DNA from: Anaerolineales bacterium
GTDB taxonomy: Bacteria > Chloroflexota > Anaerolineae > Anaerolineales > Villigracilaceae
Reading direction: 5' to 3'
DNA: 64,000 nt
Assembly: GCA_030583905.1 (NCBI GenBank)
Contig: CP129481.1
Span: forward strand, 2,046,001 to 2,110,000
The notes beneath the pieces were generated by a model. It was not told the origin of the DNA. It did no database searches and saw only the letters and a list, made by a program, of their open reading frames with translations. Below, piece by piece: positions 24,444-32,182 of the stretch (positions are counted from its first letter, which is position 1; the number at the start of each line of letters is the position of its first letter). Position numbers and translations under genes: made by a program.

Positions 24444-24614
24444 ATGAAACTTACACCGCCCACCAATCTTGTTTTTTGGATTTCAGTTGTTCTTGGCTTG
24501 CTCGGCTTGCTCGGCGGCATTGGAGTCATTGCCGCATTGAGCGCTTACGCCTTCTGGCTTGCGTTTGCAGCTTTCGCCCTTCTCGTACTTGGCTTGCTGG
24601 TAAAAGGACTCTAG
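24444..24614 (+). CDS. Small two-helix membrane protein (56 aa)
   Basis: A short frame starts at ATG 24444 with AAGGAG seven bases upstream, and ends at TAG 24612-24614. The product begins 'MKLTPPTNLVFWISVVLGLL' and is almost entirely hydrophobic, with two predicted membrane segments separated by a Gly/Ala/Ser turn and ending 'LLVKGL'. It has its own promoter-like sequence and terminator, forming a compact single-gene unit. I do not recognise a named family. Such small hydrophobic proteins are easily missed. Confidence 0.75.
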   Translation: MKLTPPTNLVFWISVVLGLLGLLGGIGVIAALSAYAFWLAFAAFALLVLGLLVKGL

Positions 24615-24637
24615 ATTTTGTCTGCTGGCGGGTATGT

Positions 24638-24668
24638 AAACTCCCTGCATCCTTGCAGGGAGTTTTGC
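24638..24668 (+). terminator. Rho-independent terminator after the small membrane protein
   Basis: An 11-bp stem (AACTCCCTGCA / TGCAGGGAGTT) with a 4-base loop is followed by TTTTG. Confidence 0.85.
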
Positions 24669-24682
24669 ATTAAAATCGTTCC

Positions 24683-25822
24683 ATGAGTTGGTTCTCAGGC
24701 TCGAAACAAAGCGAAGCAAAAAAGTTGATCCCGCAACTGGCGGATTCCAGCAAACGCGACCGCGCCGCGCGGGACTTGATCCAACTGGGCGCGGATGCCG
24801 TCCCGCCACTGCTGGATGCGCTTCAGACTCAAGACTTGAACCTGCTCCCGATCTACCAGCATCTCCTCGCCCGAATCCCCTCCGCCTCTCCCATGTTGAC
24901 AAAAGCTCTGCAGACCGCCCATCCGCTCGTGCGCGGGCGCGTGGCGGAAATTTTCGCCATCAACAAAGATAAAAACGCCGTCCCCGTCCTGCTGGATGCA
25001 TTACAAGGCGAGTTTTTCACAGTCCGCGCACGGGCGGCGCTGGCGTTGGGCGCTATCGGCGATGCGAGTGTGATCCCCGCCTTATTCCCTTTGCTCAAAG
25101 ATGCAGAAGAGGAAGTCCGCATTGCGGCGTGTGGGGCAATTGGCAAGTTCCGCGATCCTTCCACTTTTGACGAAATTACCGAAGTTCTGCTGACCGACCC
25201 AAAGATCGAAGTGCGAAAAACGGCGGCGGGGGCGCTCGGCGAAACCCGTCATCCTGCCGCGATTCCGTTCTTGATGGAAGCATTGCGCGATCCGTTCTGG
25301 TGGTATGAAAAAGATCAGGAAGTGCTGGTTTTATTGGATGCCATCGAAAAGATGGGACAACCCGTGTTGGATGAATTGATCCAGGCGCTGGGTGACCCGG
25401 AACGGAACGTCCGCAAATTTGCCGCGATGATCCTCGGCAACCTGCGGGACGTATCGGCAATCGAAGAGTTGGGCATGGCGGTCTACGACCTGCATCACGA
25501 GGTCAGTCAAGCTGCGGCGGAGGCGCTTGCCAAATTTGGCGAACCAGCCATCGGCGTGCTAAGAGAAGCGTTGACTCATCCTGAAGCGGCGGTCCGTGAA
25601 CATGCAATCATCGGATTGGGCAAAATTCAACATACCCACGTCGCTCCGTTGCTGATCGAGATGCTCCACGACCCGGAGCGGATCGTGCGAAAACAAGCCG
25701 TTCAGTCGCTTGGGCAGTTGCGTGATGAGCGAGCCTTTTCCGCGCTGAAAGAAATCGCCGCTGACCGTTCCGATCGGGAAATGTCTGTTTTAGCGAAACA
25801 AATTATTGAGCAAATGAAGTGA
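24683..25822 (+). CDS. HEAT-repeat protein (PBS-lyase type)
   Basis: The 379-residue protein is built of about ten HEAT-type repeats, each a pair of helices, with recurring patterns such as 'VRARAALALGAIGDASVIPALFPLLKDAEEEVR' (broken into similar units throughout). There is no signal peptide or catalytic motif. Such solenoids act as binding scaffolds; the partner here is unknown. It converges on the phosphomutase-like gene with only one base between the stops, and no terminator is visible between them. Confidence 0.85.
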   Translation: MSWFSGSKQSEAKKLIPQLADSSKRDRAARDLIQLGADAVPPLLDALQTQDLNLLPIYQHLLARIPSASPMLTKALQTAHPLVRGRVAEIFAINKDKNAVPVLLDALQGEFFTVRARAALALGAIGDASVIPALFPLLKDAEEEVRIAACGAIGKFRDPSTFDEITEVLLTDPKIEVRKTAAGALGETRHPAAIPFLMEALRDPFWWYEKDQEVLVLLDAIEKMGQPVLDELIQALGDPERNVRKFAAMILGNLRDVSAIEELGMAVYDLHHEVSQAAAEALAKFGEPAIGVLREALTHPEAAVREHAIIGLGKIQHTHVAPLLIEMLHDPERIVRKQAVQSLGQLRDERAFSALKEIAADRSDREMSVLAKQIIEQMK

Positions 25823-25823
25823 T

Positions 25824-26741
25824 CTAAATTTTCAAGAATGAACTGATGGCGGGGGCGATACTGGCGAGATCTTTTAAATCTCTTTTGAATTCAGTTCGCA
25901 TGTTCATATCCCCAAATAAAAGAAGCGGAACGTCGGCATCCGTATGCTTGCGCGTGGACAGGTCTTCCATGTTGCCGTGATCAGAAGTAAGCAGGATAAG
26001 TCCGTTTGCCGTTTCCCAGTTCGCAAACAGACCCTTCAAAACCCCGTCTACGATTTCGAGTTGACGGACTGCCCATTCCATATCCTGTTTGTGTCCGGCG
26101 TAGTCGCTTGCCCAGTATTCGAAGAAGGAAAAATCGTATTCCCCGGCAATTTCTGCCAGCTTGTTTCCCGCCGTCTCCGGTTCGAAGATGGGTGCATCAG
26201 GGAAGCCGAGAAATTCGCGCCAGCCTTCGCCGGTGAAATCAGCGGAGAGAGCGTTGCCTGTGAAATAGCCCTTTTCGGTGAAGAGGGGAATGCCTGCGTT
26301 CGTCAGCGCGAGCGGAATGGAGGAGTACAGGCGTTTGCCGGAGTCGATGCCGTCGAAGTAGCGCGGGGGATAGGCGTTGAGCAGGGCGGTCTTTTTTCCG
26401 GCTTTGACGGTTTTTGAGAACAAGGTCGCACCGTTCAAATATTGCGCCACTTCGGGGTTGGGTTTCGGTCCGTAGTGATAGCCGAGTTCGGCAGGGATGT
26501 TAATGCCCGTCAACAGGACCGCCTGCCCCGTTGCGGACTGGGGCAAGCCTTTCACGCCGAGGTTGGGGTCGATGGCATGCAGGGAGACAATATCGCTCTC
26601 GAACGGCGCGGCGGATTCTGTTAGTTTTCGCCCGCCGAGCATGGATTGCAAGTACGGCATGTCTGCACGCACGAAAGGATTGATGTCGGGATCGTCCTTG
26701 CCAAGCCCGATTCCGTCGAGGAACAGGAAGAGTAATTTCAT
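25824..26741 (-). CDS. Alkaline-phosphatase-superfamily metalloenzyme (phosphomutase-like)
   Basis: The 305-residue protein has the metal-binding pattern of the alkaline phosphatase/phosphoglycerate mutase superfamily: Asp9 in 'LFLDGIGLG', and 'LTSDHGNMED' near residue 255 followed by a His in 'KHTDADVP'. 'SATGQAVLLTGIN' supplies a candidate nucleophile Thr/Ser. It is shorter than true cofactor-independent phosphoglycerate mutase, so I call it only a metalloenzyme of that superfamily. Its start overlaps the stop of the methyltransferase gene by 4 bases. Confidence 0.78.
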   Translation of the reverse strand: MKLLFLFLDGIGLGKDDPDINPFVRADMPYLQSMLGGRKLTESAAPFESDIVSLHAIDPNLGVKGLPQSATGQAVLLTGINIPAELGYHYGPKPNPEVAQYLNGATLFSKTVKAGKKTALLNAYPPRYFDGIDSGKRLYSSIPLALTNAGIPLFTEKGYFTGNALSADFTGEGWREFLGFPDAPIFEPETAGNKLAEIAGEYDFSFFEYWASDYAGHKQDMEWAVRQLEIVDGVLKGLFANWETANGLILLTSDHGNMEDLSTRKHTDADVPLLLFGDMNMRTEFKRDLKDLASIAPAISSFLKI

Positions 26742-27310
26742 GAGATCTGGAAGATGAACCAGGCGGAGGGACGCTCTTTTTTGTCGAAGCCGTCCTTGCG
26801 GGAGATGAGGGTCAAGCCGCGGGCTGAGATCAGCTCCATATCCGCCTCAACAAGCCCGGGTCCGGATTGAAGCGGTGATTCCTTGAAGAATCCGTACATG
26901 AGCCAGTATCCTTTTGGGGCGAGGACGCGGGTCAATTGGATCAGGTAATCTGCTTTATGTTCGATGCCGTGGAAACAGCCGAGATCGAGCGCGAGTTCGA
27001 ATTGACCGCGCACGGTTTTCATTTCGGTCGCGTCGTCCATGAAGATCTCTGCCTGTATGCCGGCTTGACGCGCTTTGCGTTTGGCGATGGCGACGGCGCG
27101 CGGCGCAAAATCGAAGCCTGTGACCTGCCAGCCTGCGTTCGCCAGTGTGATGAGGTTGGTGCCTGTGCCGCAGCCGATGTCAATGGCGCGCGCAGGAGGA
27201 TGGCTGGCGATGAAGTCGTAGAGTTCGGGCGGGCTGACGCCGCTATCCCACGGCGGGCTTCCGAAGCGGTAGGAGGTTTCAAATTTTATGCGGCGGAACA
27301 GGTTTTTCAT
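26738..27310 (-). CDS. Class I SAM-dependent methyltransferase
   Basis: The 190-residue protein has motif I 'AIDIGCGTGTNLITLANAGW', an acidic position after strand 2 ('VTGFDFAPRAVAIAKRKA'), and 'FELALDLGCFHGI' as the post-strand-4 region. It resembles TehB/thiopurine-type small-molecule methyltransferases. It overlaps both neighbours by 4 bases, sitting between the thioredoxin-like selenoprotein candidate and the phosphomutase-like gene. Such methyltransferases sometimes act on chalcogen compounds, but that is only a suggestion here. Confidence 0.82.
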   Translation of the reverse strand: MKNLFRRIKFETSYRFGSPPWDSGVSPPELYDFIASHPPARAIDIGCGTGTNLITLANAGWQVTGFDFAPRAVAIAKRKARQAGIQAEIFMDDATEMKTVRGQFELALDLGCFHGIEHKADYLIQLTRVLAPKGYWLMYGFFKESPLQSGPGLVEADMELISARGLTLISRKDGFDKKERPSAWFIFQIS

Positions 27311-27792
27311 TTGAGAGAGTCGCGTACGAGCTGCGGGTCGAATTCGCCGACCATGCGCCAGAGTTCGTTCCCCTGCGCGTCGAAGAAGATGAAAGTGGGT
27401 GTGAATTCAAAGCCGTATACGGGTGCAAGTTCCATGCCGGTGGTTTCCTGAATGTTGAGGCGGATGATGAAAAGCTGGTCGCCAAGTTCCTTTTCGAGCC
27501 CGTCCACGACGGGCTTAAGCGCCACGCAGCCAATTCAGTAGGGGGATTGGAACTCCAACAGGACCGGTTTTCCCGCCCCGATCATTTCCTGCACCCGCTT
27601 CGCATCGTCCATGAGCGGGGTCTGGCGGGGATGCAAAATGCCCCAAGCTGCGACCAAAACCGCCAAAATGACACCGTAGGCAAGGTAATCGTTCCATTTC
27701 GGCTTGTTGCTGAGCAGGATGACGCCCGTGATGACAGCAAACGCCACGGCGATGGTCAGGAAGGAGTACTCGTTGGTCAGTAACTTTAACAT
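27307..27792 (-). CDS. Thioredoxin-fold protein with a probable selenocysteine (UGA) in its UxxC active site
   Basis: One frame runs from ATG 27792 to TGA 27307, interrupted by a single in-frame TGA at 27535-27537. Residues 1-60 contain two membrane segments; a thioredoxin fold follows: 'KPVLLEFQSPY', TGA at codon 86, 'IGCVALKPVVDGLEKELG', then 'YGFEFTPTFIFFD' with the cis-Pro region. The TGA takes exactly the place of the first cysteine of a CxxC motif (Sec86-Ile-Gly-Cys89). A perfect 8-bp hairpin with a GTG loop starts 19 bases after the codon. The protein is 161 residues if read through. The alternatives are a nonsense mutation or a sequencing error; the position makes Sec more likely. Confidence 0.75.
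27497..27515 (-). promoter_or_regulatory. SECIS-like hairpin
   Basis: On the coding strand AGCCCGTC and GACGGGCT form an 8-bp stem around a GTG loop. The loop begins 27 bases after the TGA codon. As I recall the published bacterial SECIS pattern, the loop should lie roughly 16-37 bases downstream with a G among its first two bases, and this fits. Confidence 0.6.
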
Positions 27793-27847
27793 GGTTATGC
27801 GCTGAAACGGTCTAAAATGTCACAATTAAACTAGGACGCTCCACACT

Positions 27848-27876
27848 TTGACAATTCATTTGAGTTCTTTTACAAT
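27848..27876 (+). promoter_or_regulatory. Promoter of the EF-G-like gene
   Basis: TTGACA at 27848-27853 and TACAAT at 27871-27876 with an optimal 17-base spacer. Confidence 0.72.
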
Positions 27877-27923
27877 CGTGCAACGCTTTACATCCTACAA
27901 CAGTATAGGAAGGGCTTTTTTCG

Positions 27924-30005
27924 ATGAAAGAGTATACCACCGAGTTTCTTCGTAACGTTGCTCTGGTTTCGCACGGGGGCGCAGGCAAGACGATGTTGGC
28001 GGAAGCCTGTCTGCATGTAACAGGGGCGACGACCCGTTTAGGCAAGGTCGAGGACGGGACGACGGTTTCAGATTATGATGATGAAGAGCACCGTCGTAAT
28101 ATCTCGATCTATTCAAGTGTCATTCCCATCGAGCACCGCGACCATAAGATAAACCTGCTTGACGCGCCGGGCTACACCGATTTTGTAGGCGAGATGATCT
28201 CCGCCTTGAGTGTGGCTGACGGCGCGATTATTTTAGTGGATGCCGTTGCGGGCATCGAGGTCGGCACCGAGCTTGCCTGGCGTTATGCCGATCAGTTCAA
28301 CCTGCCGCGTTTCATCGTCATCAACAAGATGGACCGCGACAATGCGGATTTCGAGAAGACCTATGCCGCGGTTGAAGAGTTCGTAAAAATAAATGGGAAA
28401 CGCGCCCTTCAGGTCCATTTGCCGATCGGTGAGAAGCAGAATTTCAAGGGTGTGGTGGACATCATCGGCATGAAGGCATATCTGGGCGATGGAAAGACCA
28501 CGGGGGAGATCCCAGCCGAACTTAAGGAAGCGGCGGATAAAGCCCATTTCGATCTCGTTGAAGCCGCAGCCGAGGGCGAAGACGAATTGATGGAAAAATA
28601 CCTGGAGAGCGGTTCTCTCTCCGACGAGGAAATGGTGCGCGGTCTCGAAGATGTCGTCTACGCTGGGAGTTTTGTCCCGGTCTTCTGCGCCGCCGGCGCA
28701 CACGAGATCGGCGTTCTCGCCCTGCTCAACGACGTTGTTGATCTGCTTCCGTCCCCGCTGCATGCCCCCAAGCGTGTGGCACAGGGCAAGGATGGCGATG
28801 AAGAATTAACGCCGTCCGATTCTGCGCCGCTGGCTGCCTATGTGTGGAAGACCACTGCCGATCCATTCGTTGGGAAGATGACCTATTTCCGTGTGTTCTC
28901 CGGCAGCATCCAGGCGGATGCGCACGTCTGGAATCAGAACAAGAGCGCGGATGAACGTATGGCGGGTTTACACTTCCATCGCGGCAAGGAAGTGATCCCG
29001 ACGAAAGTTGTCCATGCCGGTGATATTGCTGCGGTTTCCAAGTTGAGCGCCACATCCACGGGTGATTCGTTCTGCGATAAGGGACATCCGCTTGTGATAG
29101 TTCCGCCGGTCTTCCCTGCCGCGTTGTATCGTGTGGCTGTCACGCCGAAGACACAGGCTGACGCTGCCAAGATCTCCCCGACGTTGACCCGTCTTTGCGA
29201 AGAAGATATGACCCTTAGCTGGCAGAACGACCCCATCACGCACGAGACAGTTTTACAAGGCATGGGTGACCAGCACATCGACGTCGCATTGAATCGCGCA
29301 CAGACCAAATTCCAGGTTGGGCTGAACACACATGAGCCGAAGATCCCGTACCGCGAAGGGATTACCAAAAAAGCCAGCGCACAGTATCGCCATAAAAAAC
29401 AATCAGGCGGCGCAGGGCAGTTTGGCGAAGTACATCTCCGTATTGAGCCGTTGCCCGATGCTGATTTTGAATTTGCGGATGAATTGGTGGGCATGAATCT
29501 TTCCCGTTCCTATCTGGCTCCCATTGAAAAGAGCATCAGAGCCACCATGGAGCGCGGCGCATTTGCGGGCTACCCGATGAGCAATGTGAAAGTCATTGTG
29601 TATGACGGCAAGGAACACGAAGTGGATTCAAAGCCTGTGGCATTTGAAATTGCCGGGCGCGAAGCGTTCAAGCTGGCTGTTCAGGATGCGGGTCCGGTGT
29701 TGTTCGAGCCGATCATGAACGTGCGTGTGACGATCCCGGATGCGAACATGGGTGACGTAATGAGCGACCTGAATTCACGCCGCGGGCGTGTGCAAGGCAC
29801 GGATTCGGAGCACGGGAATACCATTATCATCGCTCATGTGCCTATGGCGGAAATGCTGAAATACACAACGCAGATCCGTTCCATTACGGGCGGACGCGGT
29901 TACTTCACCATGGAGTTCGACCATTACGAAATGGTCCCGACGCACGTAGCGGGTCAGATTATTGAAGCGCACAGGAAGGAATTGGAAGCCAAGAAGGAAG
30001 AGTAG
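27924..30005 (+). CDS. Elongation factor G-like GTPase (EF-G-like, FusA2 type)
   Basis: The 693-residue protein has an EF-G domain order. The G domain has G1 'SHGGAGKT', G3 'DAPGYTDF' and G4 'NKMD'. This is followed by beta-barrel domain II, domain III, domain IV with 'YRHKKQSGGAGQFGEV', and domain V. The G1 motif with GGAGKT instead of AHIDAGKT, and 'DAPGY' rather than 'DTPGH', place it in the EF-G-like paralogue group rather than the canonical translocase. Such paralogues are ribosome-associated GTPases of uncertain role. It has its own promoter and terminator. Confidence 0.9.
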   Translation: MKEYTTEFLRNVALVSHGGAGKTMLAEACLHVTGATTRLGKVEDGTTVSDYDDEEHRRNISIYSSVIPIEHRDHKINLLDAPGYTDFVGEMISALSVADGAIILVDAVAGIEVGTELAWRYADQFNLPRFIVINKMDRDNADFEKTYAAVEEFVKINGKRALQVHLPIGEKQNFKGVVDIIGMKAYLGDGKTTGEIPAELKEAADKAHFDLVEAAAEGEDELMEKYLESGSLSDEEMVRGLEDVVYAGSFVPVFCAAGAHEIGVLALLNDVVDLLPSPLHAPKRVAQGKDGDEELTPSDSAPLAAYVWKTTADPFVGKMTYFRVFSGSIQADAHVWNQNKSADERMAGLHFHRGKEVIPTKVVHAGDIAAVSKLSATSTGDSFCDKGHPLVIVPPVFPAALYRVAVTPKTQADAAKISPTLTRLCEEDMTLSWQNDPITHETVLQGMGDQHIDVALNRAQTKFQVGLNTHEPKIPYREGITKKASAQYRHKKQSGGAGQFGEVHLRIEPLPDADFEFADELVGMNLSRSYLAPIEKSIRATMERGAFAGYPMSNVKVIVYDGKEHEVDSKPVAFEIAGREAFKLAVQDAGPVLFEPIMNVRVTIPDANMGDVMSDLNSRRGRVQGTDSEHGNTIIIAHVPMAEMLKYTTQIRSITGGRGYFTMEFDHYEMVPTHVAGQIIEAHRKELEAKKEE

Positions 30006-30033
30006 TGTTGTAGATCAGCAGACTAGTAAACAG

Positions 30034-30072
30034 CAAACAATCCCGGAGCGGGTAATGCTCCGGGATTGTTTG
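30034..30072. terminator. Bidirectional terminator between convergent genes
   Basis: A perfect 16-bp stem (CAAACAATCCCGGAGC and its complement) with a 7-base loop lies between the EF-G-like gene and the convergent membrane-protein gene. Confidence 0.85.
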
Positions 30073-30090
30073 AATCTATTCGTAAACGCT

Positions 30091-31137
30091 CTACTTGAAA
30101 TTTTCGATCACAAAACCCGACTTTGTGACCCGAACAAGACGAATGCTTGTACAGCCTGTGTTGCAGCCGATTGATAGTTCATTTTGAATGATGTTTTTCA
30201 AGTAAATCTCTTCACTAAAATAACATCTCGCCTGTCTGCTTGCGCTCGAGGTTGCATCCACTTCGAAATACATGAGAATGGACTCGCCAGGTTCTGCTGT
30301 GGGGATTTCGCCCAATCCTTCCACAAGTACACTTCCAAAGACGAGAGTTCTTTCCAAAACAAGCCGGGTTTCACCTGGTTGGAATTCTGCGCATGATGGC
30401 AGGACGATAACGGTTGGTATTCCCGTTGGAGTGATTGTAGGGAAAATAAACATCTCCGGTGTTATGGCGGGGTTGGGCGTTTCGATTGCGGGAGGCGGAT
30501 CGCTTAAGTTGAGTATGTAGGGGGGCGAGGTAGGTTCACCCTGAATCGGAAGCGATTCCGTGAGCCGTTCGTCAGCAGCCGACATTAATAATTGATCGAT
30601 CTTTTGGGTGATCTGCCTGACTTCTGAAAGGGGAAGGAATTTGTCTGAATCGCTTTGAAAATTTACCTTGGTATACCAGTGACCTCTGTAGGCGAAATAA
30701 TTGCACAGGGTTGTATTATTGCTTTTAGGGTTGGCGTTGCAATAGAAACGGGAGGCTGGGGTATTTCTGCTGATGAATTTTTCGTCTATAAGTGCCCAGT
30801 CTGAACTTGAGGAATAATAAGTCCGGTTCCACATTGAGGCGGCTTGTACTTCGTCTTTGTACCAGACGGCTGTCTGCACAATTTCTCCCCGGTCGAAGTT
30901 TTCATCCCAATCAGACCGTAATCGGATGATTAAATTTCTTTCAATATCCCAATCCCTTGCTTCTGTGATTTGTGCCGGATACCTTGAGCGATTGTCAGCC
31001 CAATCTTGCGGAGAGAGCATGGGATGGTTGGGGATTATTTGGCTCACCGGATCTTTTGTGAGCCAATAGCCAAGCACGCCAATGATGATGAATGTTGTGA
31101 TAACAAGCAGGTCGATTGCGAATTGAGTTTTTTTCAT
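30091..31137 (-). CDS. Membrane-anchored protein of unknown function with Pro/Thr-rich segment
   Basis: I do not recognise this 348-residue protein. It starts with one transmembrane segment (about residues 6-26), followed by an extracytoplasmic domain of about 180 residues with several Tyr/Trp and a Cys pair ('FYCNANPK', 'LCNYFAYRGHWY'). A Pro/Thr-rich stretch, about 200-245, leads to a second domain with more cysteines ('ARCYFSEE', 'GCNTGC'). The start at 31137 follows GGGAG; an upstream ATG at 31149 has poorer spacing. The next upstream gene, 21 bases away, also encodes a small membrane protein. Confidence 0.65.
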   Translation of the reverse strand: MKKTQFAIDLLVITTFIIIGVLGYWLTKDPVSQIIPNHPMLSPQDWADNRSRYPAQITEARDWDIERNLIIRLRSDWDENFDRGEIVQTAVWYKDEVQAASMWNRTYYSSSSDWALIDEKFISRNTPASRFYCNANPKSNNTTLCNYFAYRGHWYTKVNFQSDSDKFLPLSEVRQITQKIDQLLMSAADERLTESLPIQGEPTSPPYILNLSDPPPAIETPNPAITPEMFIFPTITPTGIPTVIVLPSCAEFQPGETRLVLERTLVFGSVLVEGLGEIPTAEPGESILMYFEVDATSSASRQARCYFSEEIYLKNIIQNELSIGCNTGCTSIRLVRVTKSGFVIENFK

Positions 31138-31158
31138 TTTTTCTCCCATAAACCTTTC

Positions 31159-31500
31159 TTAACCGCCCATCAGTCCCCAAATTATTGCGTTGATTAAATT
31201 TTGGATAAACAAGGTCATTGGCGCAGCGGCAAGTAATAAAAGCGCAAATCTCCACTTGATCCCTGCAAGGCGCAGGATGCCAGCAAAGAACAGCGGAGGA
31301 CTTGCAAATCCCAACACTACCAGCCATCCAAAACGGTCTCGAACCCTCCAAATTGAATTGACGAGGACGGAATACACATCATCCATTATTTGCACGGCAA
31401 GGAAATAGGCCGTGAGCCAGATCACGATCTTGATCAGCGGCGGTATTCGGTCCAGACCCAAAACGCCTAAATATTCTTTGCCATCTTTGTTTGCTTCCAT
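31159..31500 (-). CDS. Small membrane protein of unknown function
   Basis: The 113-residue product has three hydrophobic segments (about 22-45, 55-80 and 82-110) and a charged N-terminus. No family is recognised. It precedes, on the same strand, the unknown membrane-anchored gene and is probably co-transcribed with it. Confidence 0.6.
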   Translation of the reverse strand: MEANKDGKEYLGVLGLDRIPPLIKIVIWLTAYFLAVQIMDDVYSVLVNSIWRVRDRFGWLVVLGFASPPLFFAGILRLAGIKWRFALLLLAAAPMTLFIQNLINAIIWGLMGG

Positions 31501-31650
31501 ACATTACCCTCCGCTTTACTTGGATCGCCTTGTTTGCAAGGCGACTGAAAAAGATTTATCTATTTTACTTCATTGAACGTTTTAAGATGAATGACCTGTG
31601 TAGCTGAGAGGTGCGCAATGCGTGCGCCTCCTTGAGGTTGGCATTTCGCG

Positions 31651-31656
31651 TATAAT
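31651..31656 (+). promoter_or_regulatory. -10 box of a possibly leaderless cysO-like transcript
   Basis: A perfect TATAAT ends seven bases before the ATG at 31663, so transcription would begin at or next to the start codon. No Shine-Dalgarno sequence precedes this ATG. The -35 region is unclear. Confidence 0.5.
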
Positions 31657-31662
31657 ATTCTT

Positions 31663-31935
31663 ATGCCAGTTGTCCGATTCCCTGCCTTGATGAAATATTA
31701 TGTGGATAACCAGAGTGAGTTCAGCATGCCCGGTGTGACCATTGCTGAATTGATCGAAAATACCCTTCTTCAGTATCCCACCCTCAAGCCGCACCTTTTC
31801 AGTTCCAATGGTGAGATCCGCCGTCACTTCAATATTTTTGTGAACGGCATTCATATCCGCGACTTGGAAGGGATGGCGACAGAGTTGAAAGAGAACGATA
31901 AGGTTATCTTTATGGCATCCGCGGCGGGGGGATAA
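31663..31935 (+). CDS. ThiS/MoaD-family sulfur carrier protein (CysO-like)
   Basis: The 90-residue protein has a beta-grasp (ubiquitin-like) fold pattern and ends in the diglycine 'SAAGG', which is adenylated and thiocarboxylated in this family. 'FNIFVNGIHIRDLEG' and 'LKENDKVIFMASAAGG' are typical. Downstream genes encode a CysM-like synthase, a JAMM protease and an E1-rhodanese. It is therefore the likely sulfur donor for cysteine synthesis, like CysO of Mycobacterium tuberculosis. A role in molybdopterin synthesis is less likely because no other moa genes are nearby. Confidence 0.88.
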   Translation: MPVVRFPALMKYYVDNQSEFSMPGVTIAELIENTLLQYPTLKPHLFSSNGEIRRHFNIFVNGIHIRDLEGMATELKENDKVIFMASAAGG

Positions 31936-31943
31936 TTTTTATA

Positions 31944-31971
31944 TTGACAAAACCGGTAAGATTCGTAAAAT
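31944..31971 (+). promoter_or_regulatory. Candidate promoter of the cysM-like operon
   Basis: TTGACA at 31944-31949 and TAAAAT at 31966-31971 are separated by 16 bases. A transcript from here would have a leader of about 200 nt before the cysM-like start at 32183. Confidence 0.6.
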
Positions 31972-32019
31972 AGCGGACATCTAACTGGAAAATCATGAGA
32001 ATCTTTAACTATTGCTTGT

Positions 32020-32149
32020 GTCTATCGCGGGGCTCGTAACCACCGCCTGAGATAGACCCACTCCGCAGTCAACGGAATCATCAGACGGTAGGACGACCCC
32101 CGCTTGCAGAAATTTTGCAATGTGTGGCGTTTGTTCGCCGTCTTTTTGT
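32020..32149 (+). promoter_or_regulatory. Structured leader with Cys-codon run and terminator-like hairpin
   Basis: Complementary segments include TCTATC/GATAGA (32021/32051) and GCGGGG/CCCCGC (32027/32098). A short hairpin GGCG/CGCC (32126-32139) is followed by a U-rich run. AGACGG (32083-32088) could pair alternatively with CCGTCT (32138-32143), part of that hairpin. The open frame from ATG 32120 reads MCGVCSPSFCLPVDC, with four Cys codons in 15, in frame with the cysM-like gene. This is the layout of a cysteine-responsive attenuator, but it could also encode an N-terminal extension. Confidence 0.4.
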
Positions 32150-32182
32150 TTACCCGTTGACTGTTTTGATTTAAGAGACGAT

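Noticed and set aside
27535..27792. A separate 85-residue protein ending at the in-frame TGA
   Set aside because: It would stop exactly before the active-site cysteine, with the rest of the thioredoxin fold continuing in the same frame. Read-through as selenocysteine explains it better.
31600..31650. A CTGAGA-containing hairpin that recalls a TPP riboswitch
   Set aside because: The other conserved TPP elements are missing and the following gene is a sulfur carrier apparently transcribed from its own -10 box further downstream.
32120..32182. N-terminal extension of CysM from the ATG at 32120
   Set aside because: There is no good ribosome-binding site, the family normally begins near the second ATG, and the stretch is better explained as a leader; kept as an alternative only.
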